64,000 nt of DNA from Paralcaligenes sp. KSB-10 (GCF_021266465.1 NZ_CP089848.1:4386629-4450628), one strand, 5' to 3'; counted from the stretch's first letter, positions 25,749 to 35,733 are shown. The notes: generated by a model from the letters alone, not told the origin. A program made the numbers and translations.

Positions 25749-26633
25749 TTACGCGGTTGCGACGATGCGCATTGAAAAATCGACGGCCCGGATGTCTTTC
25801 GTCAGGCTGCCGATTGAAATGCGATCCACTCCGGTCTCGGCAATATTGCGCACGGTTTCTTTGTTGATTCCCCCTGATGCTTCCAGCAAAGCACGGCCGG
25901 CGGTAATCGCCACTGCCGCGCGCATCGAGTCGAGATCGAAATTATCCAGCAAGACCGATGTGGCTCCCGCCTCCAAGGCTTGCTGAAGTTGGCTCAGGTT
26001 TTCTACTTCTATCTGGATCGGCACCGCCTGCGGCAGAGCCAGCGCGCGCTTCATTGCCGCGGCCACTCCGCCTGCCGCCGCGATATGATTTTCCTTGATC
26101 AGCACGCCATCGTACAAAGCCAGCCGCTGATTGCTGCCCCCGCCCACGCGGACCGCGTATTTCTGGGCCAACCTTAGCCCAGGCAGGGTTTTGCGCGTAT
26201 CCAGGATTTTCGCCCGGGTGCCGTCAATGACACGGACGTAGTCGCGCGTCGCGGTTGCCACGGCGGACAGCAATTGCAGAAAATTGAGCGCGCTGCGCTC
26301 CGCCGTCAGCAAGCCACGGGCCGGCGCGTGAATACGGCACACCAGGCTATTTGCACGCATGACATCGCCTTCCGCGTACTGCCACTCGATGCGCGTGCGT
26401 GGATCGCAGCGCTGCATGACGGCCTCAAACCATGGCGCACCGCAGAGCACGGCGTCTTCGCGCACTTTCAGTTCGGCGGTTTTAAAGTCGTCAGCGGGTA
26501 CCAGAAGCCCGGTGGTGTCGCCGCTACCCACGTCTTCCGCGAGCGCGGCGTCGATGTTGGCCATGAAGGCGGCCTGGAGCGCGGCATCGAAAGGCGCCAA
26601 GGGATTGCGCAGGGTCGAGGCTTGCTGATTCAT
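25749..26633 (-). CDS. nadC: Nicotinate-nucleotide pyrophosphorylase (quinolinate phosphoribosyltransferase) NadC
   Basis: This 294-residue enzyme converts quinolinate and PRPP to nicotinate mononucleotide. [46 protein letters not shown] with GGGSNQR, and [20 protein letters not shown] are the diagnostic blocks. The ATG at 26633 overlaps the nadA stop by four bases, which indicates translational coupling and rules out the longer in-frame extension. Confidence 0.97.
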   Translation of the reverse strand: MNQQASTLRNPLAPFDAALQAAFMANIDAALAEDVGSGDTTGLLVPADDFKTAELKVREDAVLCGAPWFEAVMQRCDPRTRIEWQYAEGDVMRANSLVCRIHAPARGLLTAERSALNFLQLLSAVATATRDYVRVIDGTRAKILDTRKTLPGLRLAQKYAVRVGGGSNQRLALYDGVLIKENHIAAAGGVAAAMKRALALPQAVPIQIEVENLSQLQQALEAGATSVLLDNFDLDSMRAAVAITAGRALLEASGGINKETVRNIAETGVDRISIGSLTKDIRAVDFSMRIVATA

Positions 26634-27763
26634 GCGGGGCCTATTCCAGAAAAAAGGGCGTGTTCTTTGGCGAGATCGCCGCTGGGGCGAACATTGGCTT
26701 TGCGCTGGGCGGCAAAATCCAGCATACGATCGATACACACGACCGCGCGGCTGCCGATGTCCGCGTCCAGGGTTATTTCGTTGCCGCCGGATTCCAGCGC
26801 ATCGGCCAGATTCTGCAGCGAGTTCATCGCCATCCAGGGGCAGTGCGCGCAGCTCTTGCACGTTGCGCTGTTGCCCGCGGTGGGTGCGGCGATAAAGTAT
26901 TTGCCCGGCGCCGCACCTTGCATTTTATGCAACAGGCCCATATCGGTCGCCACAATGAATGTGCTTGCGTCCAGCCTTTGTGCCGCGGCGATGAGTTGCG
27001 AGGTCGAGCCCACTACATCGGCCTGCGCGACCACGGCCGCGGGCGATTCGGGATGCACCAGCACCTTGGCGGCGGGATGTTCCTGTCGCAACAGTTCCAG
27101 CTCCAGTCCCTTGAACTCGTCGTGCACCAGGCACGAGCCTTGCCACAGCAGCATGTCGGCGCCGGTTTCTTTCTGGATGTAGCCGCCTAGATGTTTGTCG
27201 GGCGCCCAGAGTATTTTTTTGCCCTGCGCATGCAGGTGCGCCACGATGTCCAATCCGATGGATGAGGTGACCATCCAGTCTGCGCGCGCCTTCACGGCGG
27301 CGCTGGTGTTGGCGTAAACCACCACGGTACGATCGGGATGGGTGTCGCAAAACTCGGTGAATTCGGTGGCATCGCACCCCAGGTCGAGTGAGCACGTCGC
27401 TTCCAGGTCGGGCATGATCACGCGCTTGTGGGGGCTCAGGATTTTGGCTGTTTCGCCCATGAAGCGTACTCCCGCCACGATCAGTGTGCGGGCCTCGTGG
27501 TCGCGCCCGAAACGGGCCATTTCCAGCGAATCGGACACACAGCCGCCGGTTTCTTCCGCCAGGTCTTGAATGTCGGCATCGACATAATAGTGCGCCACCA
27601 GCACGGCCTGTTGCTGCGCAAGCAGGCGCCTGATACGTTCCTTCAGTCCGTGTTTCTGGTCTGGGGAGGGAGGGGCGGCGATGCGCGCCCATGCCTGGGC
27701 ACTGGTGCTGCAGCCCGATGACATATGCGGCCGTTCAAATTCAATGGCTTTGAGGTTCGACAT
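26630..27763 (-). CDS. nadA: Quinolinate synthase NadA
   Basis: This 377-residue [4Fe-4S] enzyme condenses iminoaspartate with dihydroxyacetone phosphate. The three cluster cysteines are in [20 protein letters not shown] and [31 protein letters not shown] and [14 protein letters not shown] bind substrate. The ATG at 27763 is chosen by family N-terminus; no clear ribosome site is seen. It leads the nadAC pair. Confidence 0.96.
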   Translation of the reverse strand: MSNLKAIEFERPHMSSGCSTSAQAWARIAAPPSPDQKHGLKERIRRLLAQQQAVLVAHYYVDADIQDLAEETGGCVSDSLEMARFGRDHEARTLIVAGVRFMGETAKILSPHKRVIMPDLEATCSLDLGCDATEFTEFCDTHPDRTVVVYANTSAAVKARADWMVTSSIGLDIVAHLHAQGKKILWAPDKHLGGYIQKETGADMLLWQGSCLVHDEFKGLELELLRQEHPAAKVLVHPESPAAVVAQADVVGSTSQLIAAAQRLDASTFIVATDMGLLHKMQGAAPGKYFIAAPTAGNSATCKSCAHCPWMAMNSLQNLADALESGGNEITLDADIGSRAVVCIDRMLDFAAQRKANVRPSGDLAKEHALFSGIGPA

Positions 27764-27895
27764 GGAGGAACGAGAAAAAGAAAGGAGAACGCAATAATAC
27801 GTCACCGAGGCCGGCCGTCAAACCAGCGTGTTGTAATGAGCATGAAACAGATGGTTCCGGCGCGGCGGCGCAGGACAAAAGAGGTGGGATATTCA

Positions 27896-28546
27896 ATGAA
27901 ATTCGATGCGGTCATTTTCGATTGTGACGGTGTCCTGGTGGACAGCGAGGCAATTACCACGGGGGTGCTCAGAGAAATGCTCGAGGAATTAGGCTGGCCT
28001 TTAAGTCACCAGGAGTGCCATGCATTGTTTGTGGGCAAGGCCGTCCAGGATGAGTTGGCGATTATCCAGCAGCACACCGGCAGGAAGCCGGGCCAGGGCT
28101 GGATCGATGAATTCAGGATTCGGCGCAACAGCGCGCTGAGCCTGAATCTTGAGGCGGTGCCAGGTATTCACGAGGTTCTGTCCCGGATTTCGCCGTATTG
28201 GCAGTCCGGCATTGCCTGCGCCTCGGCGGCGGATCGCGGAAAAATCAGCTTGCAGCTCGATAAAGTCGGGCTGCTGGGGTATTTTGAAGACAGGATGTTC
28301 AGCGGCTATGAGGTTGCCAGAAACAAGCCTTTTCCGGATGTGTACCTGGCTGCCGCCAAGGCGCTGGATGTGGCCGCGCAGCGTTGCGCCATTGTTGAAG
28401 ACAGCGTAACAGGCGTTTCGGCGGGTGTCGCTGCCGGTGCCACGGTTTTTGCCTACTCCCCTTTGGGCCATGACGAGCCTCTGTTTCAGGCCGGGGCCTC
28501 GGCGGTTTTCACCGACATGGCGGCGCTGCCTGACTTATTGATGTGA
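27896..28546 (+). CDS. HAD-superfamily hydrolase (beta-phosphoglucomutase-like)
   Basis: This is a 216-residue HAD subfamily IA protein. The catalytic DxD is D9/D11 in IFDCDGVLVDSE. ASAADRGKISLQLDKVGL includes motif II, the motif III lysine is in VARNKPFPDVYLAAAKAL, and IVEDSVTGVSAGVAAG is motif IV. It resembles phosphatases acting on sugar phosphates. GAGG lies upstream of the ATG at 27896; longer in-frame starts overlap the nadA promoter. It stands alone, divergent from nadA. Confidence 0.92.
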   Translation: MKFDAVIFDCDGVLVDSEAITTGVLREMLEELGWPLSHQECHALFVGKAVQDELAIIQQHTGRKPGQGWIDEFRIRRNSALSLNLEAVPGIHEVLSRISPYWQSGIACASAADRGKISLQLDKVGLLGYFEDRMFSGYEVARNKPFPDVYLAAAKALDVAAQRCAIVEDSVTGVSAGVAAGATVFAYSPLGHDEPLFQAGASAVFTDMAALPDLLM

Positions 28547-28648
28547 TTCTTTGGCCCGCGGCCTTCGGCGGCTTTATGAAGAAGCGAGGACTATGATAGG
28601 TCCTGACAACAGGCTTGAAGTTTTCATAATGCAGTTGGAACCAGGAGC

Positions 28649-29002
28649 ATGAATATGGATCAATCGATATTTCCCGCCATGACTAAAGAGCTCGCCAAGC
28701 AACGCGCCGATCTGGCGCCGGAGACTATGGCCGCGTTCAAGGCATTTAGCGCGCAGGTGTTCGCCGAGGGAGCCCTGCCCAAAAAAATGAAGCAACTGAT
28801 TGCGGTGGCCGTCGCGCATGTCACGCAATGTCCCTATTGCATTCGTGGTCATACCGAACTTGCCGTACGGGAGGGCGCCAGCGAACAGGAAATCATGGAG
28901 GCCATCTGGGTTGCTTCGGAAATGCGGGCGGGCGGAGCCTATGCCCATTCCGCCCTGGCGCTGGATACGATCAATCACGCAAAAAACCGGCACAGCGCCT
29001 GA
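28649..29002 (+). CDS. Carboxymuconolactone decarboxylase / AhpD-like protein
   Basis: This is a 117-residue all-helical protein with the redox motif C61-P-Y-C64 and H68 (TQCPYCIRGHTE). That motif marks the AhpD-like peroxidase branch rather than the true decarboxylase. GASEQEIMEAIWVASEMRAGGA is the usual following helix pair. AGGAG is its ribosome site. A role in alkylhydroperoxide reduction is plausible. The 290 bp between this gene and the next contain only an AT-rich palindromic site. Confidence 0.9.
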   Translation: MNMDQSIFPAMTKELAKQRADLAPETMAAFKAFSAQVFAEGALPKKMKQLIAVAVAHVTQCPYCIRGHTELAVREGASEQEIMEAIWVASEMRAGGAYAHSALALDTINHAKNRHSA

Positions 29003-29115
29003 ACGTCACTCTTCGCAATAGTCATGGCAACAGTCGGGCCATCGGGCTCGACACTCCGGTGGACATGAATAGCGCTTAAAAAGAGTCACCTGGTCTGGTA
29101 GCTATACGAATTTCA

Positions 29116-29151
29116 ATATGAATGATATGAAATTTTCATTTTTATTCATAT
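29116..29151 (+). promoter_or_regulatory. Nested AT-rich inverted repeat upstream of the Bug/aldolase operon
   Basis: ATATGAAT at 29116-29123 is repeated inverted as ATTCATAT at 29144-29151. Inside it, ATGAAA-T-TTTCAT (29127-29139) forms a second palindrome with nearly the same centre. It lies about 140 bp before the Bug gene and could be an operator or UP-type element. No regulator gene is adjacent. Confidence 0.4.
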
Positions 29152-29292
29152 ATGGAAAACGACAAAATCGAACGGATGCAGATGCTGCTATAGAAGCAGC
29201 CATGCGTAGCGGCGGCATTTTGCCCGTCGGCCAATTTCATATTGGCGGTATCCATCCATACGCAAGAATAAACCTGTCCGGAGACAACCATA

Positions 29293-30279
29293 ATGAATAC
29301 AAGACTTGCCTTGAAACTGGGGGTGACAGCACTTCTGGGAATGCTGCCGTGGATTGCGATGAATGCCCGTGCCGACACGTATCCCAGTCATTCGATGACG
29401 ATAGTCGTCCCGTTCTCGGCGGGCGGCGGCGCCGATATCGTCGCGCGGCTCTTGGCGCAGGAATTGTCCAAGAATTTGGGTAATGCATCCATCATCGTCG
29501 ATAACAAGGCCGGCGCATCCGGAAATATCGGCGCCAATTATGTGGCGCGGGCCAAGCCGGACGGATATACCCTGCTGCTGACCAACAGCACCATGACGAT
29601 CAATGGCAGCCTCGGCTTCACGCAGGGCTACGACGTCAAGAAGAGCCTGGAGCCTATTGCAAACCTGGTGTCCACGCCCATTGCCCTGGCGGTGAACAGC
29701 AAACTGCCGGTGAAAAGCGTGGCCGATCTGGTGGCGTATGCAAAGCAGCATAAAGGCAGCTTGAGCTACTCTTCTTGCGGAACCGGAACTCCACAGCACT
29801 TCGCCGGTGCCGATTTCAATTTGCTGGCGGGGCTGGACATTCTGCATGTGCCATATAAAGGGTGCGCGCCAGCCGTGAACGATGGCTTGAGCAATCAGGT
29901 GCCGATCTTGTTCAGCACGATTCCCAATGTGGCGCCGCATGCCGAGGCGGGGCAGCTGCGGATGCTTGGCGTTGCCTCGAAGAACCGGCTGTCGTTCATG
30001 AATGACGTGCCCGCCATTGCAGAGACACCGCCGTTTTCAGATATGGACATATCGGTGTGGTTCGGCTTGTTTGCGCCGGCAGGCCTGCCGGAGGACGTCC
30101 GCCAGAAACTTGAGTCGGCGGTATTGACCACCATGAAAGAGAAGAAGCTTCAGGGCGAATATAAAGACCGCTATTACGAGGTCGATGTCCTGAACTCCAA
30201 GGATTTTGCCAAACGGGTCGATAACGATTTGGCCACCTACAAGAAGCTGGCTGATCAATCGCACATTTCGCTGAAATAA
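29293..30279 (+). CDS. Bug-family (TctC-like) solute receptor
   Basis: This is a 328-residue periplasmic receptor with a Sec signal cleaved near residue 28 (after NARA). VPFSAGGGAD occupies 39-48, and DNKAGASGNIGANYVARAKPDG and HVPYKGCAPAVNDGLSNQV are the other Bug signatures. No tctAB pair is adjacent. The class II aldolase gene follows after 31 bp, so the imported acid is probably a substrate or precursor for that enzyme. It is distinct in sequence from the Bug at 858-1838. Confidence 0.94.
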   Translation: MNTRLALKLGVTALLGMLPWIAMNARADTYPSHSMTIVVPFSAGGGADIVARLLAQELSKNLGNASIIVDNKAGASGNIGANYVARAKPDGYTLLLTNSTMTINGSLGFTQGYDVKKSLEPIANLVSTPIALAVNSKLPVKSVADLVAYAKQHKGSLSYSSCGTGTPQHFAGADFNLLAGLDILHVPYKGCAPAVNDGLSNQVPILFSTIPNVAPHAEAGQLRMLGVASKNRLSFMNDVPAIAETPPFSDMDISVWFGLFAPAGLPEDVRQKLESAVLTTMKEKKLQGEYKDRYYEVDVLNSKDFAKRVDNDLATYKKLADQSHISLK

Positions 30280-30310
30280 CACTTTATAAAGATTCAAGGA
30301 AAGCACGGCC

Positions 30311-31021
30311 ATGAGCAATGAGCTGCAATTCGGTGTGGAAGACCTGGTGTTTGCAAATCGCATTCTTGCGAAATATGGCGTGCTTGACGGCTTTGGGCAT
30401 GTCAGCATGCGCAATCCCGATAAGCCGGAACATTATTTTTTGTCGCGTTCCCTGGCGCCTGAATTGGTTGCGCAAAATGACATTATTGAATATGACCTCG
30501 ACTCCGTGGCGGTAAACGGCGATTCGAGAAGACCGTATCTTGAACGTTTTATTCACGGAGAAATCTATAAGCAGCGGCCGGATGTACAGGCGGTAGTGCA
30601 CAGCCATTCGCCCTCGGTCATTCCATTCGCCGCGTCCAGCGTACGCCTGCGCCCTATTTATCACATGGCGGGCTTTCTCACCGGCGGTGCGCCGGTATTC
30701 GATATCAAGAGCAAATTCGGTTGCACGGATTTGCTGGTCACCTGCGCCGAACATGGGGCCGAGTTGGCGAAAATCCTTGATGGATCCAGTGTTTCCCTGA
30801 TGCGCGGCCACGGTTTTGTTGCTGTTGGCGGCGACGTGTCGGTTGCGGTGTATCGTGCCATCTATACGGAATTGAATGCCTCCCTGCAAGAGAAGGCGAT
30901 CAATCTCGGTGGAGAAATCATTTATCTGGATGAGCAGGAAGGGCAAAATGCGGATGCCACGATCCGGGGCGTTATGCACAGGCCGTGGGAACTCTGGAAG
31001 CAAAAGGTGGGCGCCTTGTAG
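30311..31021 (+). CDS. Class II aldolase/adducin family protein
   Basis: This 236-residue protein has the zinc-site histidines in VVHSHSPSVIPFA and the later MRGHGFVAVGG; GHVSMRNPD near residue 29 is the conserved entry loop. Class II aldolases of this type split or decarboxylate phosphorylated or free hydroxy/oxo acids. It is paired with a Bug receptor, an arrangement that suggests catabolism of an imported hydroxy acid. The exact substrate is unknown. A 10-bp-stem hairpin follows the stop codon. Confidence 0.92.
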   Translation: MSNELQFGVEDLVFANRILAKYGVLDGFGHVSMRNPDKPEHYFLSRSLAPELVAQNDIIEYDLDSVAVNGDSRRPYLERFIHGEIYKQRPDVQAVVHSHSPSVIPFAASSVRLRPIYHMAGFLTGGAPVFDIKSKFGCTDLLVTCAEHGAELAKILDGSSVSLMRGHGFVAVGGDVSVAVYRAIYTELNASLQEKAINLGGEIIYLDEQEGQNADATIRGVMHRPWELWKQKVGAL

Positions 31022-31054
31022 TTCGCTCCAGCTTGTGTCATGTTTGTGCGACAG

Positions 31055-31078
31055 AAGGGCTGCGGTTTCGCAGCCCTT
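31055..31078 (+). terminator. Hairpin after the Bug/aldolase operon
   Basis: AAGGGCTGCG and CGCAGCCCTT form a perfect 10-bp stem around a GTTT loop, 34 bp after the aldolase stop. There is no clear T-run after it, so efficiency as an intrinsic terminator is uncertain. Confidence 0.65.
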
Positions 31079-31126
31079 CCTGCATTCGTTATACGAAAAT
31101 CAATAAAGCGGCTAGCATAAGGCCTC

Positions 31127-32278
31127 ATGAATACTTTGAATAGACCTCCCACACCGATTGCTGCAACCTTGATCGCCGCGCTCGGACTTGCGTCCGCGAT
31201 GGGTATAGGGCGCTTTGCGTTTACACCCTTGCTGCCCCTGATGCAGCAGAGCTTCGGCCTGACCCTGCGGCAGGGCGCCTGGCTGGCAAGCGCAAACTAT
31301 ATTGGGTACCTTCTGGGAGCGCTCGTCAGTCTGATTTTCAATCCGGCGCCGGGCCGTGCGGCGCGGCTCAGCCTTCTCTGGATCGCGGTGCTGACGATTG
31401 CCACCGGGTTGACACACATGTTCGAGGCGTGGGTAGTACTGCGTCTGCTTACCGGCGTGGCAAGCGCCTATGCCCTGATCGGCATTTCGTCGTGGGTATT
31501 GAATGTGCTTTCGCAACAACCCTCGACTTTTTATGGCTGGGTCTTTGCCGGAGTCGGCCTGGGGATGATACTTGCCGGGTTTACCGGTCTGGCGGCCGGT
31601 GTCTGGCATCAATCTCCCGACCATGCATGGCTCGCCATGGGTGTCTTTGCGGTTGCGGTGTTGGTCCTGGCGTGGCGTCCGCTCAATTGGGGGGCAGGCG
31701 CGCCGCGTGCCGTGGCGGCGCACACGGCCCAACGCATGGGTGTCGAGGGTTGGAAAATTACTTTTTGCTATGGCGCTTTTGGCTTTGGCTACATCATTCC
31801 GGCCACATTCCTGCCGGCGTTTGCACGCCAGTTGATCAGCGATCCGTCCGTGTTCGGTTGGGTTTGGCCGGTATTTGGGGCGGCCGCGGCCCTCTCGACC
31901 ATAATCTCCGCCTATCTATTCAAACAGGCATTGCCGCGAAATGTATGGGCATACAGCCTTGTCGTGACGGCCGTCGGAGTTCTGGCGCCCGCCCTGTACC
32001 CCTGCCTGGCGACGGTCGTGATCAGCACCTTCTGTGTGGGCGGCACCTTCATGGTGGTGACGATGGCGGGCCTGCGCGAGGCGCGCTTGGTGGCAGGCGC
32101 CGACGCTTCAAGGCTGATCGCCGCCATGACTACTGCTTTCGCCGTCGGGCAATTGCTGGGGCCTTTGACAATTCCGCCCGGCACATTGCAAGAATCGATT
32201 TTCTACCCCAGTGTGGGGGCGGCTTGCCTGTTGCTGGCCGCCGCAATTACATTATTGCGGCGTCGTTCCACTACATAA
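31127..32278 (+). CDS. YbfB/YjiJ-family MFS transporter
   Basis: This is a 383-residue protein with 12 hydrophobic segments. The first helix, LIAALGLASAMGIGRFAFTP, is the signature of the YbfB/YjiJ (arabinose-efflux-like) branch, and GYLLGALVSL follows. The substrate is unknown. The next gene, a nitronate monooxygenase, starts 19 bp downstream on the same strand, so the two may be co-transcribed. Confidence 0.92.
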   Translation: MNTLNRPPTPIAATLIAALGLASAMGIGRFAFTPLLPLMQQSFGLTLRQGAWLASANYIGYLLGALVSLIFNPAPGRAARLSLLWIAVLTIATGLTHMFEAWVVLRLLTGVASAYALIGISSWVLNVLSQQPSTFYGWVFAGVGLGMILAGFTGLAAGVWHQSPDHAWLAMGVFAVAVLVLAWRPLNWGAGAPRAVAAHTAQRMGVEGWKITFCYGAFGFGYIIPATFLPAFARQLISDPSVFGWVWPVFGAAAALSTIISAYLFKQALPRNVWAYSLVVTAVGVLAPALYPCLATVVISTFCVGGTFMVVTMAGLREARLVAGADASRLIAAMTTAFAVGQLLGPLTIPPGTLQESIFYPSVGAACLLLAAAITLLRRRSTT

Positions 32279-32297
32279 TCAGTGAAAAAGGATTCCG

Positions 32298-33368
32298 ATG
32301 AGCACCGTACGCACTCGCGCCGATCTGTTTTGTAAACGTTATGGGCTGGGCCTGCCCATTTTGCTGGCGCCGATGGCGGGCGCATGTCCGCCGTCGCTGT
32401 CGATCGCGGTGGCCGATGCGGGCGGGCTGGGTTCTTGCGGCGTGTTGTTGATGCAGGCGGCCGACATCGCCGCCTGGGTGGCAGAATTTCGCGCGCATAC
32501 CCAGGGCGTGTTCCAGCTCAATCTGTGGATACCCGATCCCAAGCCGGTGCGCGATGCGCGGCACGAAGCCTCGATTCGCGAGTTCCTTTCCGCTTGGGGG
32601 CCGGCTGTGCCCGCGGATGCCGCCGACGCGTCGCCGCCCGATTTTTCCGCTCAGTGCGAAGCCATGCTCGAGGCCAGGCCGCCTATCGTTTCCTCGATCA
32701 TGGGCCTGTATCCGGCCGAATTCGTCAAAGAGCTCAAGGCCCGGGGCATCGCCTGGTTTGCCGTTGTGTCCACCGTGGCCGAGGCCAGAGCGGCGGAAGC
32801 CGCCGGGGCGGACGTGGTGGTTGCCCAGGGCATGGAAGCGGGAGGGCACAGGGGGTGTTTCGATGCCAGCCAGGCCGAGATACAGCAGGTAGGCTTGTTT
32901 TCCCTGCTGCCCGCGGTTGTGGACGCGGTGAAGATACCTGTTGTCGCCACGGGCGGCATCGCCGATTCGCGAGGCGTTGCGGCGGCACTGACGCTGGGGG
33001 CGAGCGCGGTACAGATCGGCACGGGTTTTTTACGCTGCCCCGAAGCCAAGCTTAATCCGGCCTGGGCCAGGGCCCTGGCCGATGCGGCACCGGAAGGCAC
33101 CGTCGTAACCCGTTCGTTCAGCGGCCGGGCCGGCCGCAGCATTGCTACCGATTATGTGCGGGCGGCGAGCGCCGCCACGGCCCCGGTTCCGGCGCCTTAT
33201 CCGGTGCAGCGCGGCCTGACGGCGGCCATGCGCAAGGCGGCCCAGCAAAGCGGCGACATACAAAGAATGCAGGCGTGGGCGGGGCAATCCGCGGGCATGG
33301 CTTCGGATCGGCCGGCGCGCGAGCTTGCCCGCTCGCTTTGGGATGATGCGCAGCTATGGCTGCCTTGA
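32298..33368 (+). CDS. Nitronate monooxygenase (2-nitropropane dioxygenase family)
   Basis: This is a 356-residue FMN TIM-barrel protein. PILLAPMAGACPPSLSIAVA and GGLGSCGVL form the N-terminal flavin site. AQGMEAGGHRGCF, VVATGGIADSRGVAAALTLG and VQIGTGFLRCPE are the phosphate-binding end, and H in GGHRG is the usual catalytic position. It oxidises alkyl nitronates such as propionate 3-nitronate. AAGGA precedes the ATG. It sits after an MFS carrier gene and converges on a VOC gene. Confidence 0.92.
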   Translation: MSTVRTRADLFCKRYGLGLPILLAPMAGACPPSLSIAVADAGGLGSCGVLLMQAADIAAWVAEFRAHTQGVFQLNLWIPDPKPVRDARHEASIREFLSAWGPAVPADAADASPPDFSAQCEAMLEARPPIVSSIMGLYPAEFVKELKARGIAWFAVVSTVAEARAAEAAGADVVVAQGMEAGGHRGCFDASQAEIQQVGLFSLLPAVVDAVKIPVVATGGIADSRGVAAALTLGASAVQIGTGFLRCPEAKLNPAWARALADAAPEGTVVTRSFSGRAGRSIATDYVRAASAATAPVPAPYPVQRGLTAAMRKAAQQSGDIQRMQAWAGQSAGMASDRPARELARSLWDDAQLWLP

Positions 33369-33390
33369 CGGCTTTTCGCCGGGCGCGCTG

Positions 33391-33819
33391 CTACATTTCC
33401 TGCGGGGCGGCCATTTCCCAGGCGGGCCCTTTGAGCTCCACGAGATTGCCATCCGGGTCGTTGATATAGAGGGAAGGCCCTTCGCCTTGGGCTCCGTAGC
33501 GGGATACGGGGTCTCCTACCTGGACATCGTGCCGCCGCAGATGCGCCTGTATTGCTTTGGCATCGAAAGGCGCTATGCTTAAACAGAAGTGATCGAGATT
33601 GCGCGCTTCCCGGCCAGGCGCGGCGCCGCCCTCGCGGCCCAGTATGCCGTCGATGGTGATCAGGTCGATCAGCGAATTGCCGGCGCGGATCTGATACAGC
33701 CCCAGGTCGTCCCGGATGCGGTCCATTGAACAGCCCAACGCGTTCAGATAGAAACTCAGCATGGCTTGAAGGTTCGAAACGCGCAGCACGATGTGGTCGA
33801 TGTGTTGGATTTTGAACAT
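33391..33819 (-). CDS. VOC-superfamily (glyoxalase-fold) protein
   Basis: This is a 142-residue protein with paired beta-alpha-beta-beta-beta units. IQHIDHIVLRVSNLQAMLSFY starts the first unit, with a metal-ligand histidine. NLDHFCLSIAPFD starts the second, and YINDPDGNLVELKG ends it with the metal glutamate. The metal-binding pattern is intact, so it could be a glyoxalase-, dioxygenase- or epimerase-like enzyme. It lies 96 bp downstream of the IlvD/Edd dehydratase and may belong to that operon. Confidence 0.9.
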   Translation of the reverse strand: MFKIQHIDHIVLRVSNLQAMLSFYLNALGCSMDRIRDDLGLYQIRAGNSLIDLITIDGILGREGGAAPGREARNLDHFCLSIAPFDAKAIQAHLRRHDVQVGDPVSRYGAQGEGPSLYINDPDGNLVELKGPAWEMAAPQEM

Positions 33820-33915
33820 GATGTCTCTCGCTAGAGTACTTTCTGTTCATGAAGCCGGCCCGGCAAACGCAACTTGCAAGAATCGGTTCCGTGGCAGAGG
33901 TGTGTGAGGCCTGAT

Positions 33916-35703
33916 TTATTTGGGTGTTGATCCTTTGATATGCGCGGCTCGCAGAAAATCGAAATCCACACCTTTGTCGGCCTGGGTGACTGAATCCAGA
34001 AACAGCTTTTGATATCCTCGTTCGGCGGTGGGGGGGGTAACAGGCTTTTCTTTCATGCGTTTTTGCAATTCGGCGCTGGAAACCAGCAGGGAGATTTCCC
34101 GGTTCTTTACGCTCAGCCGGATCCGGTCGCCATTCCGGACGTATGCCAGCGGGCCGCCGATGGCCGATTCGGGGGTGACATGTAAAACAATCGTGCCGAA
34201 TGCGGTGCCGCTCATGCGGCCGTCGGAGATTCGCACGATATCCTTGACGCCTAGAACGGCCAGTTTTTTGGGAATCGGGATGTAGCCGGCTTCCGGCATG
34301 CCCGGGGCACCTTTGGGCCCAATGTTCTTCAGGACCAGGATATCGTCTTCCTTCACGTCCAGATCGTCGGAGTCGATTCTGTTAGCCAGGTCTGCGGCGT
34401 TTTCAAATACGACAGCCCTGCCTTCGTGCTCCATCAGTTTCGGATGCGCTGCCGACTGCTTGATAATGGCGCCATCCGGGGCCAGATTGCCTTCAAGTAC
34501 GGCAATCCCGCCTTGCGGGTAAATGGGGTCTTTGATGGTTTTCACCACGTTTTGTGCAAACCCGGCGCCCGCGAGCTCCATTTCCTCGCCCAGGGTTCGC
34601 CCGGTGACGGTCAGGGCATCCAGCTTGAGCAAGGGCTTTAGCTCGCGCAGCAAGGTGGCCATGCCGCCGGCCTTGTGGAAGTCTTCCATATAGTGTTGGC
34701 CGGACGGTTTCAGATCCAGCAGAACGGGCGTGTCGCGTCCCATACGATCCAGTGCCTTGAGGTCGATATCCAGCCCCAGGCGGCCGGCTATTGCAGTCAA
34801 GTGCACGATGCCGTTGGTGGAGCCACCGATGGCAAGCAGCACGCGCATGGCATTTTCAAATGCGTCGGCCGTCAGTATTTTGTCGATTGTAAGGCGTTTT
34901 ATGGCAATCTGTACGGCCTGGGCGCCTGTCAGTTCGGCTATGCGCATTCTGTCGGCCGTTACCGCCGGAGGCGAAGCCCCGCCGGGAACGGTCATGCCCA
35001 GGGCTTCGGCGATGCAGGCCATGGTGCTGGCCGTCCCCATGACCGAGCAGGTGCCGACGCTGGCTACCAGTTGGTCGTTAACCTCGGCAACTTCCACGTC
35101 ATCGATTTCCTGGGCTCGGTATTTGCCCCAGTATCGGCGGCAGTCGGTACAGGCCCCAACACGCTCGGAACGATGCGAGCCGGTCAGCATGGACCCGGTA
35201 ATGAGTTGAATCGCCGGTATGCCGGCCGAGGCCGCGCCCATTAGCTGGGCAGGCACGGTTTTGTCGCAGCCGCCTATCAGCACGACGGCATCCATGGGCT
35301 GCGCCCGGATCATTTCCTCGGTATCCATCGACATCAGGTTGCGCAGATACATGCTGGTTGGAAATGAAAAGCTTTCATGGATGGATATGGTCGGGAAATC
35401 CATGGGCAAGCCGCCCGCCAGCATGATGCCGCGCTTGACGGCCTCCATCAGTTGCGGAGCATTGCCGTGGCAGGGGTTATAGGCGCTGCCGGTATTGGCT
35501 ATGCCGATGACGGGCCGGTCCAGCGCCGTATTGGTGTAGCCCGCGCCCTTGATGAAAGCCTTTCTCAAGAAAAGCGAGAAGGCGTTATCGCCATAGCTGG
35601 TCAGGCCTTTGTTCAAACCGGTGGCGTCGACATTGGGTGTGGCTGATTTCTTGGGCATGGCCTGTTTCTTTGTTCCGCTGTTCGCTGGGATTACTGTCTT
35701 CAT
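33916..35703 (-). CDS. IlvD/Edd-family dehydratase (sugar-acid or dihydroxyacid dehydratase)
   Basis: This is a 595-residue Fe-S dehydratase. Cluster cysteines are in NPCHGNAPQL, IGGCDKTVPAQ and VGTCSVMGTASTMACI. SDGRMSGTAFGTIVLHVTPE is the C-terminal signature. The sequence (TACTDC-like ACTDCRRYWGKYRA, and PGGASPP) resembles L-arabonate/xylonate-type dehydratases more than biosynthetic IlvD, but this is a weak call. The ATG at 35703 is preferred to a TTG nine codons upstream. It is preceded by an EamA carrier and a MarR-GNAT regulator on the same strand. Confidence 0.9.
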   Translation of the reverse strand: MKTVIPANSGTKKQAMPKKSATPNVDATGLNKGLTSYGDNAFSLFLRKAFIKGAGYTNTALDRPVIGIANTGSAYNPCHGNAPQLMEAVKRGIMLAGGLPMDFPTISIHESFSFPTSMYLRNLMSMDTEEMIRAQPMDAVVLIGGCDKTVPAQLMGAASAGIPAIQLITGSMLTGSHRSERVGACTDCRRYWGKYRAQEIDDVEVAEVNDQLVASVGTCSVMGTASTMACIAEALGMTVPGGASPPAVTADRMRIAELTGAQAVQIAIKRLTIDKILTADAFENAMRVLLAIGGSTNGIVHLTAIAGRLGLDIDLKALDRMGRDTPVLLDLKPSGQHYMEDFHKAGGMATLLRELKPLLKLDALTVTGRTLGEEMELAGAGFAQNVVKTIKDPIYPQGGIAVLEGNLAPDGAIIKQSAAHPKLMEHEGRAVVFENAADLANRIDSDDLDVKEDDILVLKNIGPKGAPGMPEAGYIPIPKKLAVLGVKDIVRISDGRMSGTAFGTIVLHVTPESAIGGPLAYVRNGDRIRLSVKNREISLLVSSAELQKRMKEKPVTPPTAERGYQKLFLDSVTQADKGVDFDFLRAAHIKGSTPK

Positions 35704-35733
35704 TTTTAGACAAGGCCTGGATAAATGCAATAT

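Noticed and set aside
29118..29483. Short plus-strand frame before the second Bug gene
   Set aside because: It overlaps the Bug signal peptide in another frame, and its start lies in the AT-rich palindrome without a ribosome site.
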